From NCBI RefSeq assembly GCF_905163445.1, contig NC_053199.1, forward strand, positions 14,154,001 through 14,218,000: a stretch of 64,000 nt of DNA, given 5' to 3'. Positions within the stretch are counted from its first letter, which is position 1. Every line of letters starts with the position of its first letter. Origin of the DNA: Pararge aegeria. Lineage: Eukaryota > Arthropoda > Insecta > Lepidoptera > Nymphalidae. The notes beneath the pieces are model-generated. The model saw only the letters and a list, made by a program, of their open reading frames with translations. It had not been told where the DNA came from and did not search any database. Both the position numbers and the translations under genes were made by a program. This document shows positions 20,947-30,843 of this stretch, in pieces.

Positions 20947-21469
20947 GTTTCAAGAAAAAATATTTTATTTCCTAGACAGACAATGTGATTGGACATTGAG
21001 TATACAATCCTATTGAGTAAAATCATCCTTCTAGCAGTGCGAGCTTGTGATAAAAAAAATAATACCACACTGAATTTGTTTATTTTTTCCGATACAAAAC
21101 TTTATGGTCCGTCGGTAAATAGGCATAAAAGCTGTGAAATTCCCTTTGATCACCCCTCGAAATAAATTGTTCGCTTTTTACAACCTCTTTTATCTAATAA
21201 GATGCTATATTCAAATTCAAGTAACCGTGCCAAATGTTGTCAAGGCCCGGATTCCTTTGCCTTTTGGAGTAACCGGGACGAGGAGATAGGAAAATTAATG
21301 ACGTTATTTAAGGCAATTTTAATTTAGGACGCAAAGCTTGGAATAAAAGTTCAGAATACATTCAATGTTTTGGGCTAACGGAAAGGTGAAGAGTCATGAA
21401 AAAGAAGCCCCAGCGTCACTAGGGGCGATGGAGACAGCTAGGCTCGATGTATCTTAAGGAAAACATTCA
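20947..21469. other. No gene seen
   Basis: Unassigned. Confidence 0.4.
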
Positions 21470-22015
21470 ATCAGGAAATAATAATAAATCAGGAATAGGG
21501 TATATACAGAAGTATTAGTTCGTAGAATCGTTGAACCTCGGGGTTCCAAGGTGAGAAAAAAAATGGACACAACAAAAATAAACTTAAAAAGTAGAATACA
21601 AAGTTCGGCCTTATCGCTTAGTAGCGATCTCTTCCAGGCAACCTTAGGATTAGGAGAACCAAGAGAAACTGATTGGTGGGGTGTATTATTATAATGCACA
21701 TACTTTCGAATAACTACACAATAATACTAAAGAATATATAAAAATAATAAATATAAAATTATATCTCTCTTTGAGTTGCTGCCTTATATTATATTTGCAT
21801 ATTTTGTTGCAAGTCCTCCCACGCTCTTTTGTGCTGTGGGCAATCGAGCAAGAGGTGAGGTATCGACTTGTTAACGACACACAGTTTGACTGTCTTTGCA
21901 TTTGAATCTGTGTACGTATTCCGCAAACACGCCATGCCTTGTAAATACTTGGAATGGAAGTGGTGTCAGCGCTGTTCTTCTCAGAATCCTGTAGGTGTGG
22001 TCCGCAATTGGCAAA
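21470..22015 (-). mobile_element. Jockey/R1-like LINE C-terminal remnant plus 3' tail
   Basis: On the minus strand 22010..21900 reads ADHTYRILRRTALTPLPFQV, then FTRHGVFAEYVHRFKCKDSQ; after a single-base shift the frame continues VVNKSIPHLLLDCPQHKRAW and EDLQQNMQI. The spaced Cys, His and Cys with HLLLDCP is the zinc-knuckle-like C-terminal region that follows the RNase H domain in jockey/R1-type LINEs. Downstream lies the 3' tail shared with 1..255. The element is truncated and frameshifted. Confidence 0.75.
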
Positions 22016-22205
22016 AATATTTTGACTTAGACAATGTTATCCACTAGTGTATCACCGTTATGTGTCTCCATGTATGGCATAGCTACTCAACACCGGTTCA
22101 GTAGTAGCCAAACATAGGTAACAAACAAACATATAAACAATTTACTATAGTGTAGTATGTTACGTAGGCATACCCACGGGATAGCCATAGTATTATAATA
22201 TATTT

Positions 22206-22475
22206 GACGGTCGATTGGCGCACTGGGCAGCGACCCTGCTTTCTGAGTCGAAGGCCGTGGGATCGATTCCCACAACCGGAAAATGTTTGTGTAATGAACA
22301 GGAATGTTTTTCAGTGTCTGGGTGTTCACCTGTATTTTATAAGTATTTATTTATATTTTTCATAAAATTATTCATCTGTCATCTTAGTACACATAACACA
22401 AGCGACGCTTACTTTGGGACTAGATGGCAAAAAGAGTATTGTCGTAGTATATTTGTTTATGTTTATTTGTTTGTT
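22206..22475 (+). mobile_element. SINE family a
   Basis: Complete head with tggcgcactgggcagcgac and ggatcgattcccacaac, the body and the TATTTGTTTATG tail. Box B has one change (ggatcgattcc). Confidence 0.85.
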
Positions 22476-22803
22476 CTTTATAGTATGCCTGCTAACCAAG
22501 AAGCGGCTGTATCGCATCATAGTTACGTCGGCGCAGCAAATTCCGGAGGCTGGCTTTGAATCGTGATGCGATACCTTTTTTACCACGCTTCCTATGGGAG
22601 TTAATTGTAAGACCTGGGCTAGGGAGCTCGTAATCGTCCGAGCAAGGTTAATAAATTTAGTTTTAATATTATAATAATTATTAATGCAATTCTTAGACTA
22701 ATGAATTTATATCAGTTTTAATATCTTTTTTTTCTGCACCCCACTGCGACCCTAAATATAGGTAGTATAATATCAATTCATAACACCCCCTTGCCCCTTA
22801 TTA
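22476..22803. other. No gene seen
   Basis: Unassigned spacer before an RTE-like remnant. Confidence 0.4.
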
Positions 22804-23010
22804 TTGGTGTACATAGTTCGGAGGAGGGATGGACGTTGGGGTCCCAAGGCGCTGGAATGGCAGCCCCGCAATCTTCGACTCCCAACGAGGTGGACGGACG
22901 ACATAAGCGCGTCGCAGGTAGACGCTGGATTCAAGCAGCACAAAACCGTGGAATTTGGAACTCCCTACAAAAGACCTATGTCCAGCAGTGGACGTCTATC
23001 GGTTGATATG
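22804..23010 (+). pseudogene. RTE-like LINE C-terminus
   Basis: One frame gives RRRDGRWGPKALEWQPR and LPTRWTDDIS; a second frame continues RVAGRRWIQAAQNRGIWNSL and QKTYVQQWTSIG with a stop. This is the characteristic C-terminal tail of RTE-clade endonuclease/reverse transcriptases in Lepidoptera, here broken by a frameshift near 22905. The rest of the ORF is missing. Confidence 0.8.
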
Positions 23011-23374
23011 ATGATAATGAATATCAATTCTAATCCAATATTATAGAATTGATATTCGAACTATCACAGTCACTATTCTGCTTGTGACGCAGAAGCTAGC
23101 AATAATATATTAGGTACTACAAAAGTTTTACCTGTTCCCGAAATTTCGAGGCCCTTGCTCAGAGTACGATGATAACATGCCCACGTATTTACCCCGAACA
23201 AGAATAAAGTAACTTTTCCATTACATTGTATGGGGTGTGCTGAAGTTCACTTGAATATATAAGTACCTACTCAGTTGTTATCACCGCAAAACTTGTTACT
23301 CTATGCGAGATATTCTATTATCTACATATAAGATGTACAAGTATATTATATTAGTAGCAGAGCGTTTTATGACA
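23011..23374. other. No gene seen
   Basis: Unassigned, AT-rich. Confidence 0.4.
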
Positions 23375-23674
23375 GGGCCTTCCGGGGAAGTTCTATCGCC
23401 ATGCTTATTTGATCGTGGTGGAAAAGCTTTATGGCTACCTCTGTCCTTTTGGGCAGGACAGAGGTTATGTGGGACTCGTTTACCCGAACTAAAAACCTCG
23501 GCATGTCCCTCTCGTTGGCTTTATTGGACGTCCAGGGAACCCGTTGTATACTTCCCAGACGTCTACCAACAACCCCAACTGATTGCCAGGGCTACTACGC
23601 TAAGGAGGAGGGCATCAGGAAAGCTTGACCCCCCTCAGACAGTAGGGAGACTCATAAAGGGACAGGTAGCTAGC
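23375..23674 (+). repeat. GC-richer unclassified repeat with open frames
   Basis: Two overlapping frames are open here; one reads MATSVLLGRTEVMWDSFTRT then KNLGMSLSLALLDVQGT. I recognise the phrase as part of a dispersed lepidopteran repeat but not its class or function. It abuts SINE a without spacer, and no coding domain is identifiable. Confidence 0.45.
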
Positions 23675-23907
23675 ATTGGGCAGCGACCCTGCTTTCTGGG
23701 TCTTTAACCGTGGGTTCGATTCCCACAACTGGAAAATGTTTGTGTGATGAACATGATTGTTTTTCAGTGACTGGGTGTTTATATTGTAAGTATTTATGTG
23801 TATTATATCCGTTAAAATATTCAACAGTACCCATAACAAGCTACGCCTACTTTGGGGCTAGATTGCGATGTGTGTATTGTCGTAGTATATTTATTTATTT
23901 ATTTCTG
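23675..23907 (+). mobile_element. SINE family a, 5'-truncated
   Basis: Starts within box A at attgggcagcgaccctgc; box B ggttcgattcc is intact and the tail is atttatttatttatttc. Confidence 0.8.
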
Positions 23908-24293
23908 CCGCTAAGCAGCATTGTTGCAATGCCGTGTTCCGGTCTGAAGGGCGTGATTGCCGATGTAATTATAGGCACATGAGGTATAGCAGCTATGCCC
24001 AAATTGATGGACACAGGGCGGCATGTTGCAGGACGTGCTCCTTGTATGCCTGATAATTTTTTTTCTGTTCATAGGCAATCGTTTTTCACTACCCATCAGG
24101 TGGGCCATGTGCTTGGTCCGTCAATTATTACTATAAAAAATATATTGGTATGGATTTTTTACGCAAAGAATAAGCCTGGCTGTTCAGCACGGAAATACAG
24201 CCAGCTAGGCATGACCTTTATAGTAATACGTGTTTTTGTAAAATTATTAATGCATAAATTAAAAAGAAAAAAAATTAAAAAGAAAAATTAAAA
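23908..24293. other. No gene seen
   Basis: Unassigned; ends in an A-rich run (24255..24292). Confidence 0.4.
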
Positions 24294-24347
24294 ATCAACA
24301 AGTCTTGTATATAGGTACATAGGTACCTATATACAAGACTTGTTGAT
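24294..24347 (+). repeat. Perfect 25-bp stem hairpin
   Basis: The 25 bases from 24294 are the exact reverse complement of 24323..24347, separated by atag. The arm contains caacaagtcttgtatatagg. Confidence 0.95.
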
Positions 24348-24349
24348 AT

Positions 24350-24445
24350 TTGAATTGCCTGAAACGCACATATCTCAGAAAAGTTAAGGTTGCGTGCTTG
24401 AATTTGAAACCCAGTAAAGTGAAGCCGAAGTCCTAACCACGAGGC
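24350..24445 (-). repeat. SINE family c fragment (promoter half)
   Basis: gaaacgcacatatctcagaa, ttgcgtgcttgaatttgaaa and gaagccgaagtcctaaccac are the reverse of the SINE c head. Confidence 0.65.
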
Positions 24446-24714
24446 AACAATGCTTAAAATTCTTATATATTTCGAATACAATTTATACTTATGTAAAGGC
24501 ATTCCCACAAACGCCGTTCAGACGCTCTCTCCGTCGAGTTATATTAGATTTTTACGCTCTACGAGCCTCAAAGGCTTCGATGGAACCACTTTCGTAGTAA
24601 AACCTCTCTTGGAGTTAAAAACTTTACCGAAAATGTGAAATTGACATTCGATTTCCACATCATTTCGTCGCGATACCGCTAGGTGTATTGGATGAATGAA
24701 TAATAAGTACCTAA
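24446..24714. other. No gene seen
   Basis: Unassigned. Confidence 0.4.
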
Positions 24715-24917
24715 ATAAATATAGGTACTACGAAAATACAAACATCGCCATCTAGCCCTAGCCCTAGCCGTAGCTTGTGTTATGGGTACTAAGATGACTG
24801 ATGAATATTTTTATGAGTAATTTATAATATATAGATAAACACCCTGATAAACATTCATGTTTAATCACACAAAAAATGTCCGGTTCGGGAATCGAACCCA
24901 CGGCCTTGGACTCAAAA
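24715..24917 (-). mobile_element. SINE family a, head truncated
   Basis: Reverse copy with atcgaacccacggccttgga; a local expansion ctagccctagccctagcc replaces the usual single motif. It stops before box A. Confidence 0.75.
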
Positions 24918-24956
24918 TGTAAATTTCCAATCACGGATGATTTCGTGATACGATAA

Positions 24957-25200
24957 AATACTACGACAATACACACATTGCCATCTAGCCCCAAAGTAAG
25001 CGTAGCTTGTGTTATGGGTACTTATATATTTATGAATATTTTTATGAATAATAAACATAAATACTTATAATATACAGATAAACAACCAGACACTGAAAAA
25101 CATTCATATTCCATCACACAAACGTTTTCCAGCAGTGGGAATCGAACCCACGGCATAGTATCAGAAAGCAGGGTCGCTGCCCACTGCGCCAATCGGCCAT
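24957..25200 (-). mobile_element. SINE family a, full length
   Basis: Reverse copy ending gctgcccactgcgccaatcg; it lies only about 40 bp from the previous copy in the same orientation. Confidence 0.85.
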
Positions 25201-25771
25201 CAGATACCGAAAGTAAACAAAAGTGCACGCGAGTAGTAAATACTGGTCTGGCCGATCTAGTTTCTTATAAAATAATGTCCTGCTACAAATGCAAAGTATA
25301 AAATCGAAGTGCCAGCGATACGGCGCCGGAAATCAAGTGACGAGGATCTTCGTCCTTGCAGGAAGTCTGTAGATGACGTCGTTTCCAACTTCCGGGTTCG
25401 ACGGCCTTGAATATAGGTTGGGATAATGCTTTTGTATATCTCAGCGGTAATCCGATTTTATCGTTTCTAATATAGATAGCGACGCTATAATCAATGGAAG
25501 TTTTGTTTGCAATCAAAACTACGATTTGCGATTGTTCAAGGGGTGGAATAGATTTTTTAGAAAGACAGCAAATCATTGTTTACTGATTTAGCGCTGATGA
25601 TGTTCACGGGCAGCGATGTGTGGAATTATAAAAAAAAACTGTATTTTTTTAGTTATAAAATTGTAGTGGCTAACTCTGATTTCTTTGTATAAGCAACTTT
25701 TTCTTATCACTACACGTGAATGCTATCTCGCTTTGTGGTACTATGTTACCTATTCTTAAGTATGATGCGGT
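25201..25771. other. No gene seen
   Basis: A 97-codon minus-strand frame (25283..25576) has no recognisable domain. No repeat recognised. Confidence 0.4.
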
Positions 25772-25912
25772 CAGTGGTGTGCACTTCATACATGCACAAA
25801 AGCACTGCATACCCTAAACTTATAAAACGCGTATTAGAGGAGGATTTTTGCCGTTTTATGCAATTTTCCTGCTGTGGGCATACCTTGGTAAGGAACCCAG
25901 TGCACGCTACTG
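25772..25912 (+). mobile_element. hAT-like MITE, copy 1
   Basis: Begins CAGTGGTGTGCACTTC and ends GTGCACGCTACTG, imperfect terminal inverted repeats, and is bounded by the 8-bp duplication gatgcggt at 25764..25771 and 25913..25920. CAG(T/G)G ends with 8-bp target duplications are the signature of hAT elements. It is 141 bp with no coding capacity. Confidence 0.85.
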
Positions 25913-25923
25913 GATGCGGTCTA

Positions 25924-26067
25924 CAGTGGCGTGCACTTCATACATGCACAAATGCACTGCATACCCTAAAATTGATATATAACTCGTATAAAAGGAGGAT
26001 TTTTGCCGTTTTATGCAATATTCCTGCTGTATGCATACCCTGGTAAGAAACCCAGTGCACGCCACTG
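25924..26067 (+). mobile_element. hAT-like MITE, copy 2
   Basis: Begins CAGTGGCGTGCAC and ends GTGCACGCCACTG (perfect 13-bp inverted termini), bounded by gcggtcta at 25916..25923 and 26068..26075. It is highly similar to copy 1 and lies 11 bp away with its own target duplication. Confidence 0.88.
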
Positions 26068-26149
26068 GCGGTCTATGACGAGTTAGTAGACAGTTATAAG
26101 CCATGGTCGCTGATTATGTGAATAGATTTCTACGCGACATCGTACCAGG

Positions 26150-26470
26150 AATCGTCCTATGAAGAACTTTCAGGCATGCTTCACGATGTTTTCCTTCACC
26201 GCTGAAGTAAGTAATATTTTAATTGCTTAAAATGAATATCTTTATATATATTTTTTTTTGTGTGCGTGTGTATGTCACTGAACTCCTCCTAAACGGCCGG
26301 ATCGATTTGAATGAATTTTTCGGTATGCGTTTGGGTGGCTTCCTGGATGGTTTAGATTCACAAATCAGCCCGATAGATGGCGCTGGGGTCCGCTAGTAAC
26401 CTAAGAAAGATAGGCGTTTGTGTTGCATTCGAACACAGCCCCTCGAAAGTGAAGTAATACCAACACCTAA
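26150..26470 (-). mobile_element. SINE family c, interrupted by a Helitron-like element
   Basis: gaactttcaggcatgcttca and gttttccttcaccgctgaag lie left of the insertion; taggcgtttgtgttgcattc and gcccctcgaaagtgaagt lie right of it. Removing 26239..26396 restores the usual SINE order. Confidence 0.75.
26239..26396 (+). mobile_element. Helitron-like element inside a SINE
   Basis: Host A at 26238, element TCTTTATATATATTTT..., phrases gaactcctcctaaacggccg and gatggcgctggggtccg, end CTAG at 26393..26396, host T at 26397. The SINE reads straight across the A^T junction, with no target duplication, which is the Helitron rule. Confidence 0.75.
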
Positions 26471-27304
26471 TTACTCATCATAATCTTATTTATTTATTCA
26501 TTACGGTTCATAAAGTACAACACAGTATCAAATCAGACAATGGCATATACAACGTGGAAATGAAAACCGCAATAATATTACAGAGGCTATAGAGGTGCTT
26601 TATTTACTGTGTCTGAGACTTATCTGTGAAACCGTAACGATAATAATATTGAGTAAACTATGGCCATAGTTTTTAAAATCAAGTGACTTCTGTCACTTTA
26701 TTAGGTACGCGTCGCATACCGTAGGTATTTATCACGTGTCGATATTGTATCATGAGTAAACATTTAGAATGTATTGAATTAGTTTGTGTGGCAAAATAAA
26801 TATTCTTCTTATGATTTAAAATTGTTACAATCAACTCTCAACCGTATTTCGTATTTCATCACCCGCGTAAGCCATATATAACGAAATGTTTGTCTAAGAA
26901 CAGATTCTTAAGTATAGGTTTACCGATACTGGAGGACCTGTTCTTAGCTCGAATTCGGTTTATTAACACGGGCTTGAGTGTCGCGTGGCGATACCTGAGC
27001 CCGCTTACCCGCTAAGGAGAAGCGTCAAGTATCTAAGATCTTTATCCTTCATATCTAGCCCGACGAGCTATTAATGAGGGGGAATGCGGTTTTAGAACTG
27101 TGCAACAGCTGAATAGCCCACTCATGCAGCGTTCATTTATAGCTCCATTAGCATTTTTACACTCTTAGTACTAAATTTGAATATTTATAACGCTCTCGTA
27201 CACACTATTGCCTCTATATAAAACCCTAATAGGTTATCGACTCTTAATGTTACTTTTTCGTTTTCTCACAATAATTCGATAACAGTAATGTCATGTTAAT
27301 ATTA
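26471..27304. other. No gene seen
   Basis: Unassigned; includes some GC-richer single-copy-looking sequence at 26930..27060. Confidence 0.4.
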
Positions 27305-27530
27305 ATTGAGGCGGTGATAGCCTACGGGGTAGGACTTTGACTTCACTTTCGGGGGACCGAGTTCAAATCTTAGCACGCACCTCTAATTTTTCTATGCATG
27401 CCTGAGAGATCTCCATAATGTTCTCAAAGGTTTGTGGAGTCCACCAATCCGCATTGAGCCAGTGTGGTGGACTACGGCTTTAGCCCCTTCACATAATGTA
27501 CCGGTAATGGTTTGATGATGATAATGTTTT
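27305..27530 (+). mobile_element. SINE family c
   Basis: Head with ggtgatagcctacggggta (box A region) and gagttcaaatcttagcacgc (box B region), then ttctcaaaggtttgtggagt, ccaccaatccgcattgagcc and a degraded end with a TGATGATGAT tail. Confidence 0.8.
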
Positions 27531-27894
27531 TGATAGCTAGCTTGACGACAATCATGCCCGTGGAAAGCAATGATGAGGTCTAGGTCGGAGCGAGCTTGAC
27601 TAGAAAATGCCTTTTGACTTATGCCTCAAGTTATAGATCGACAACCTAGCGGAACGTATCAGACATGTACACAAAAACTTTACGAGCATGTTGAGTAAAA
27701 ATGAACCACATAAGAATGCCGTCACTCACAGTGTCTCGTTGTTTTGTGGTAGAATGGGGACGGAGGTACAAGATTGTGAAGTACCTGTGTAAACTCAACG
27801 AATTATATTATGATATTAAAACAAGCTATAAACAGGCAACAATGCATGATGGACATTAAACATCAAGTTTAATATAAAATCCGTATGGTTTAAT
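27531..27894. other. No gene seen
   Basis: Unassigned. Confidence 0.4.
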
Positions 27895-27985
27895 ATATAA
27901 TTTCATCAATCTATATACTCTACACCAAACAGATCTTCTCTGCACTCTCTCTTTCTCTTCACTCCCTACGCACGTTTTGCTTCCA
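27895..27985 (-). repeat. Repeat family g fragment
   Basis: atatactctacaccaaacag, agatcttctctgcactctct and ctacgcacgttttgcttcc are the reverse of 785..840. Confidence 0.55.
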
Positions 27986-28654
27986 TCCCAGTTAAACCAT
28001 TTTTAATTCCTTGTAGCCCATCAAATAGCAAGTACCTAGTAAGCACGGAGTAACGATAGATGGCCCAACTTATCCACGTAAATCGTAACTTTCGCCGTTT
28101 TGACAGTTGGAATCTATCTTAAACTGGATAGTTAAGAAGTAAGCTTAAACTTGTGGGTCCGAGAGTTATGCTGGACCTAATCTTGATTGTGAATACTGAA
28201 TTAGGGACTATAATAGCCTTTAGTGGAACACGGGATTTTATCATTTTAATATTGTAACTTTAATCAGCACAGGAATAGACAACGCCAGTTAAGTAACTCC
28301 GTTATTATGTTAACTCAAAAATCCAATACCTAACATTTCATTGTCTGACTTGGAAACGTAAAGCTGTCATTTATCAGACGAAAATTTAAGCTGCACTCGA
28401 GCTAACAAAAACCTTTATCGTTTCGACAACGTAAAGTAAAAGGTGAAGGCGACCTCACGTATTTGTGGATAGGTTTTCAAATTGTGACTCCGCACCCGTC
28501 GGCTGGGGTGCACGTTTGCATTTTTAATCCGTTGACAGTTTTCAGTGGCACGAACTTGCCAAACGTACCTGTTACGCTATAAAGCACTAAACACATAGAC
28601 TAGGAAGGCGGGTGGGAACATTTTGAATACTAACGTTTGTATGATAAATGTAGA
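27986..28654. other. No gene seen
   Basis: Unassigned, looks single-copy. Confidence 0.4.
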
Positions 28655-28805
28655 AAAGAAACTTGCACGTCCGAGAGTTGTCCATAATATTCTCCAAAGC
28701 GCATGTGAAGTCTACCTATACGTTCTTGGCCAGCGTGGTGGACTACGACCTAAACTTTCCTCAGTCTGAGAGCAGATCCGTGCCCAGGTTGATGATAATC
28801 AAGAT
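28655..28805 (+). repeat. SINE family c, 3' half
   Basis: gagagttgtccataatattc, ttggccagcgtggtggacta and gagcagatccgtgccc match SINE c without its head. Confidence 0.65.
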
Positions 28806-28996
28806 AATGATGTTATATGGAACAGCACGAGTACACAGTAATGTATTTTAACACAAGTTCAACTATATCAAGTATTATAAAGCAAAGTTGGTTCACGATA
28901 TAGTCGTCACCTTTGCAAACATTAAAACATATTATATGTTTCTATGTGTAACGTTGTAGGGTTTTAGTGCAAAACAGCATGCATGTTGAATGTCGA
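28806..28996. other. No gene seen; contains a 9-bp flank repeat
   Basis: Host flank of the LINE; gaatgtcga at 28988..28996 is repeated at 32186..32194. Confidence 0.5.
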
Positions 28997-29035
28997 ATTT
29001 TATTTATTATTATTTATTTATTTATTTATTATTTA

Positions 29036-29362
29036 TGTACCATAAATTGTGATTGTGAACATAAGATACATGAAGTGTACAAAGGAAAGCTTATCTCTAT
29101 AAGAGATCTCTTCCAGCTACCCCAGGATGTGAGTAAGATGATTTAATTGTGGTATAGGTCAAATAAAGGTACAATATATTTCATAACTACTAAGTATATT
29201 TAATATATCTAAATAATAACAAAATTCTACATACTAATACAATAACATTCGAATATACTATATATACAAAATACATAAAAATAATATAATAAATATTTAT
29301 ATAATATAAATATAAATATATATCTATAATAAGTAAACAGTGATAAATATACTATAAATATA
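29036..29362 (-). other. LINE 3' untranslated region
   Basis: AT-rich; contains the LINE tail motif (minus strand agagataagctttcctttgt), related to the agcgataagnccgcctttg motif of other tails here. Confidence 0.65.
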
Positions 29363-30835
29363 CTATGACAACGATAGATAATGCTCCTTTACATTGTGTT
29401 TAAAAGAGTGCACCGATCGGCAGTGTCTAATATGTTCTGGTAGTAAGTTCCAAAGGTGTGTAGCGTGGACGGAGAAAGATTTCTGGAAGAAAATAGTATT
29501 ATATGAGGGGACATCAAGAGGATTTTTTGACACGCAAGACCGCAAGGGTCTCGTAGGCGGAAGACATAGCTTTATACGCTCACACAAATATCCAGGAGAA
29601 GAAGAATTATATAGGATGTTGTAAAGGACAGTTAAAATATGCACATTCCGGCGAAAACGAATTGGCAGCCACTTTAATTGACGACGAAAATCAGAAACGT
29701 GATCGAATTTGCGCAATCCGAAGATAAAGCGAATGCACAAATTCTGAAGTCTTTCAAGTTTGTCAAGTAGCTCTTCAGTGGCATCCAAATAGCAGACGTC
29801 GGCGTAATCAAGTATTGGTAGCAATAAAGATTGGGCCAACATAATTTTGGTATGAAGCGGAAGAAAATTCTGCAGCCTCCTCAATGAGTGAACGACATAG
29901 TGCATACGTTTACTTACCTGGTTTATATGAGCTGACCAAGTTAAATTACTGTCAATTATAAGTCCTAGATTTTTTGAAGTGCACGAATACACAATTGGTA
30001 TACCGTTATAAGAAATCGGAGGCAAATCATTAAAAGTCACACGACTCCTTAGCTGTCTACTACCAATGATCATAGCCTGTGACTTATTAGGGTTAACTAG
30101 TAGGCCGAACGATTCGGCCCAGTCTTTAATTGCATTCAGATCCTCGTTAATAGCAAAAATTGCAGCGTCCAGATCCGTTAAAGTTGCATGCCTATAAAGC
30201 TGCAAATCATCAGCGTAAAGATGGTAGTGAGAAGTAAGAATTTTTGTAATTTCGTTAATGAAGACTGTGAAAAGAAGAGGAGAAAGCACGCCACCTTGAG
30301 GAACACCGGCGGAGAGGTCAGCCCAGTCAGAAAATGCCTCTTCCGTGCGAATTCTCTGCTGGCGTCCATGAAGATAAGAGTGAAACCAGTTAATCACAGA
30401 AGGCGATATGTTAAGAGAGCGAAGAATACCAAGGAGTATATCAAAGTCCACTGAGTTAAACGCATTACTAAAATCCAACAACGTAATAACAGTAAGCTGT
30501 TTGTTGTCCATAGCAAACCGAATGTCGTCAGTGACTTTAAGTAGTGCAGTAACTGTACTATGGGAAGGACGGAAACCTGATTGAAAGGGACTTAAAAGAT
30601 TATTAGTGAAAAGGAAAGAAGACAGTTGTATAAATACAGCATTCTCAATGACTTTTGAAAGTATAGGTAGAATTGAAATAGGCCGAAACTGTGAAAAAGA
30701 ATTTGGATTAGGAGATTTTGGTAAAGGAATGACATGAGCCATTTTCCAGTCAGTAGGGAAGATCTCATAGGCCAGGGAGAAATTTAGAATGTGGGAGATT
30801 ATAGGCACTATATGATCCACCACAAGAACTAACAT
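29363..30835 (-). CDS. LINE reverse transcriptase (ORF2, C-terminal frame)
   Basis: This frame encodes 490 residues from the first Met in frame. In order: FRPISILPIL at residues 50-59, LLDFSNAFNSVDFDILLG around 119-136 with the first catalytic Asp (121), AGVPQGGVLSPLLF around 176-189, and HLYADDLQLY around 205-214 with the catalytic pair D209-D210. A thumb and C-terminal region follow, ending FKHNVKEHYLSLS. The enzyme would copy the element RNA at a nicked target. All catalytic residues are present and there is no internal stop. Its true N-terminus lies in the upstream endonuclease frame; the Met is only the first available. The linker between the endonuclease and HDDGLSRDML seems shorter than is usual in this group, so a small deletion beside the frameshift is possible. 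Confidence 0.88.
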   Translation of the reverse strand: MLVLVVDHIVPIISHILNFSLAYEIFPTDWKMAHVIPLPKSPNPNSFSQFRPISILPILSKVIENAVFIQLSSFLFTNNLLSPFQSGFRPSHSTVTALLKVTDDIRFAMDNKQLTVITLLDFSNAFNSVDFDILLGILRSLNISPSVINWFHSYLHGRQQRIRTEEAFSDWADLSAGVPQGGVLSPLLFTVFINEITKILTSHYHLYADDLQLYRHATLTDLDAAIFAINEDLNAIKDWAESFGLLVNPNKSQAMIIGSRQLRSRVTFNDLPPISYNGIPIVYSCTSKNLGLIIDSNLTWSAHINQVSKRMHYVVHSLRRLQNFLPLHTKIMLAQSLLLPILDYADVCYLDATEELLDKLERLQNLCIRFIFGLRKFDHVSDFRRQLKWLPIRFRRNVHILTVLYNILYNSSSPGYLCERIKLCLPPTRPLRSCVSKNPLDVPSYNTIFFQKSFSVHATHLWNLLPEHIRHCRSVHSFKHNVKEHYLSLS

Positions 30836-30843
30836 GTCACGGC

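Noticed and set aside
22215..22559. 114-codon plus-strand open frame
   Set aside because: Runs through SINE a and its flank; equivalent frames appear at other SINE a copies (for example 34213..34527 and 48830..49069).
25283..25576. 97-codon minus-strand frame
   Set aside because: No recognisable domain and no supporting signals.
29394..29624. Plus-strand frame over the LINE
   Set aside because: Antisense shadow of the reverse transcriptase frame.
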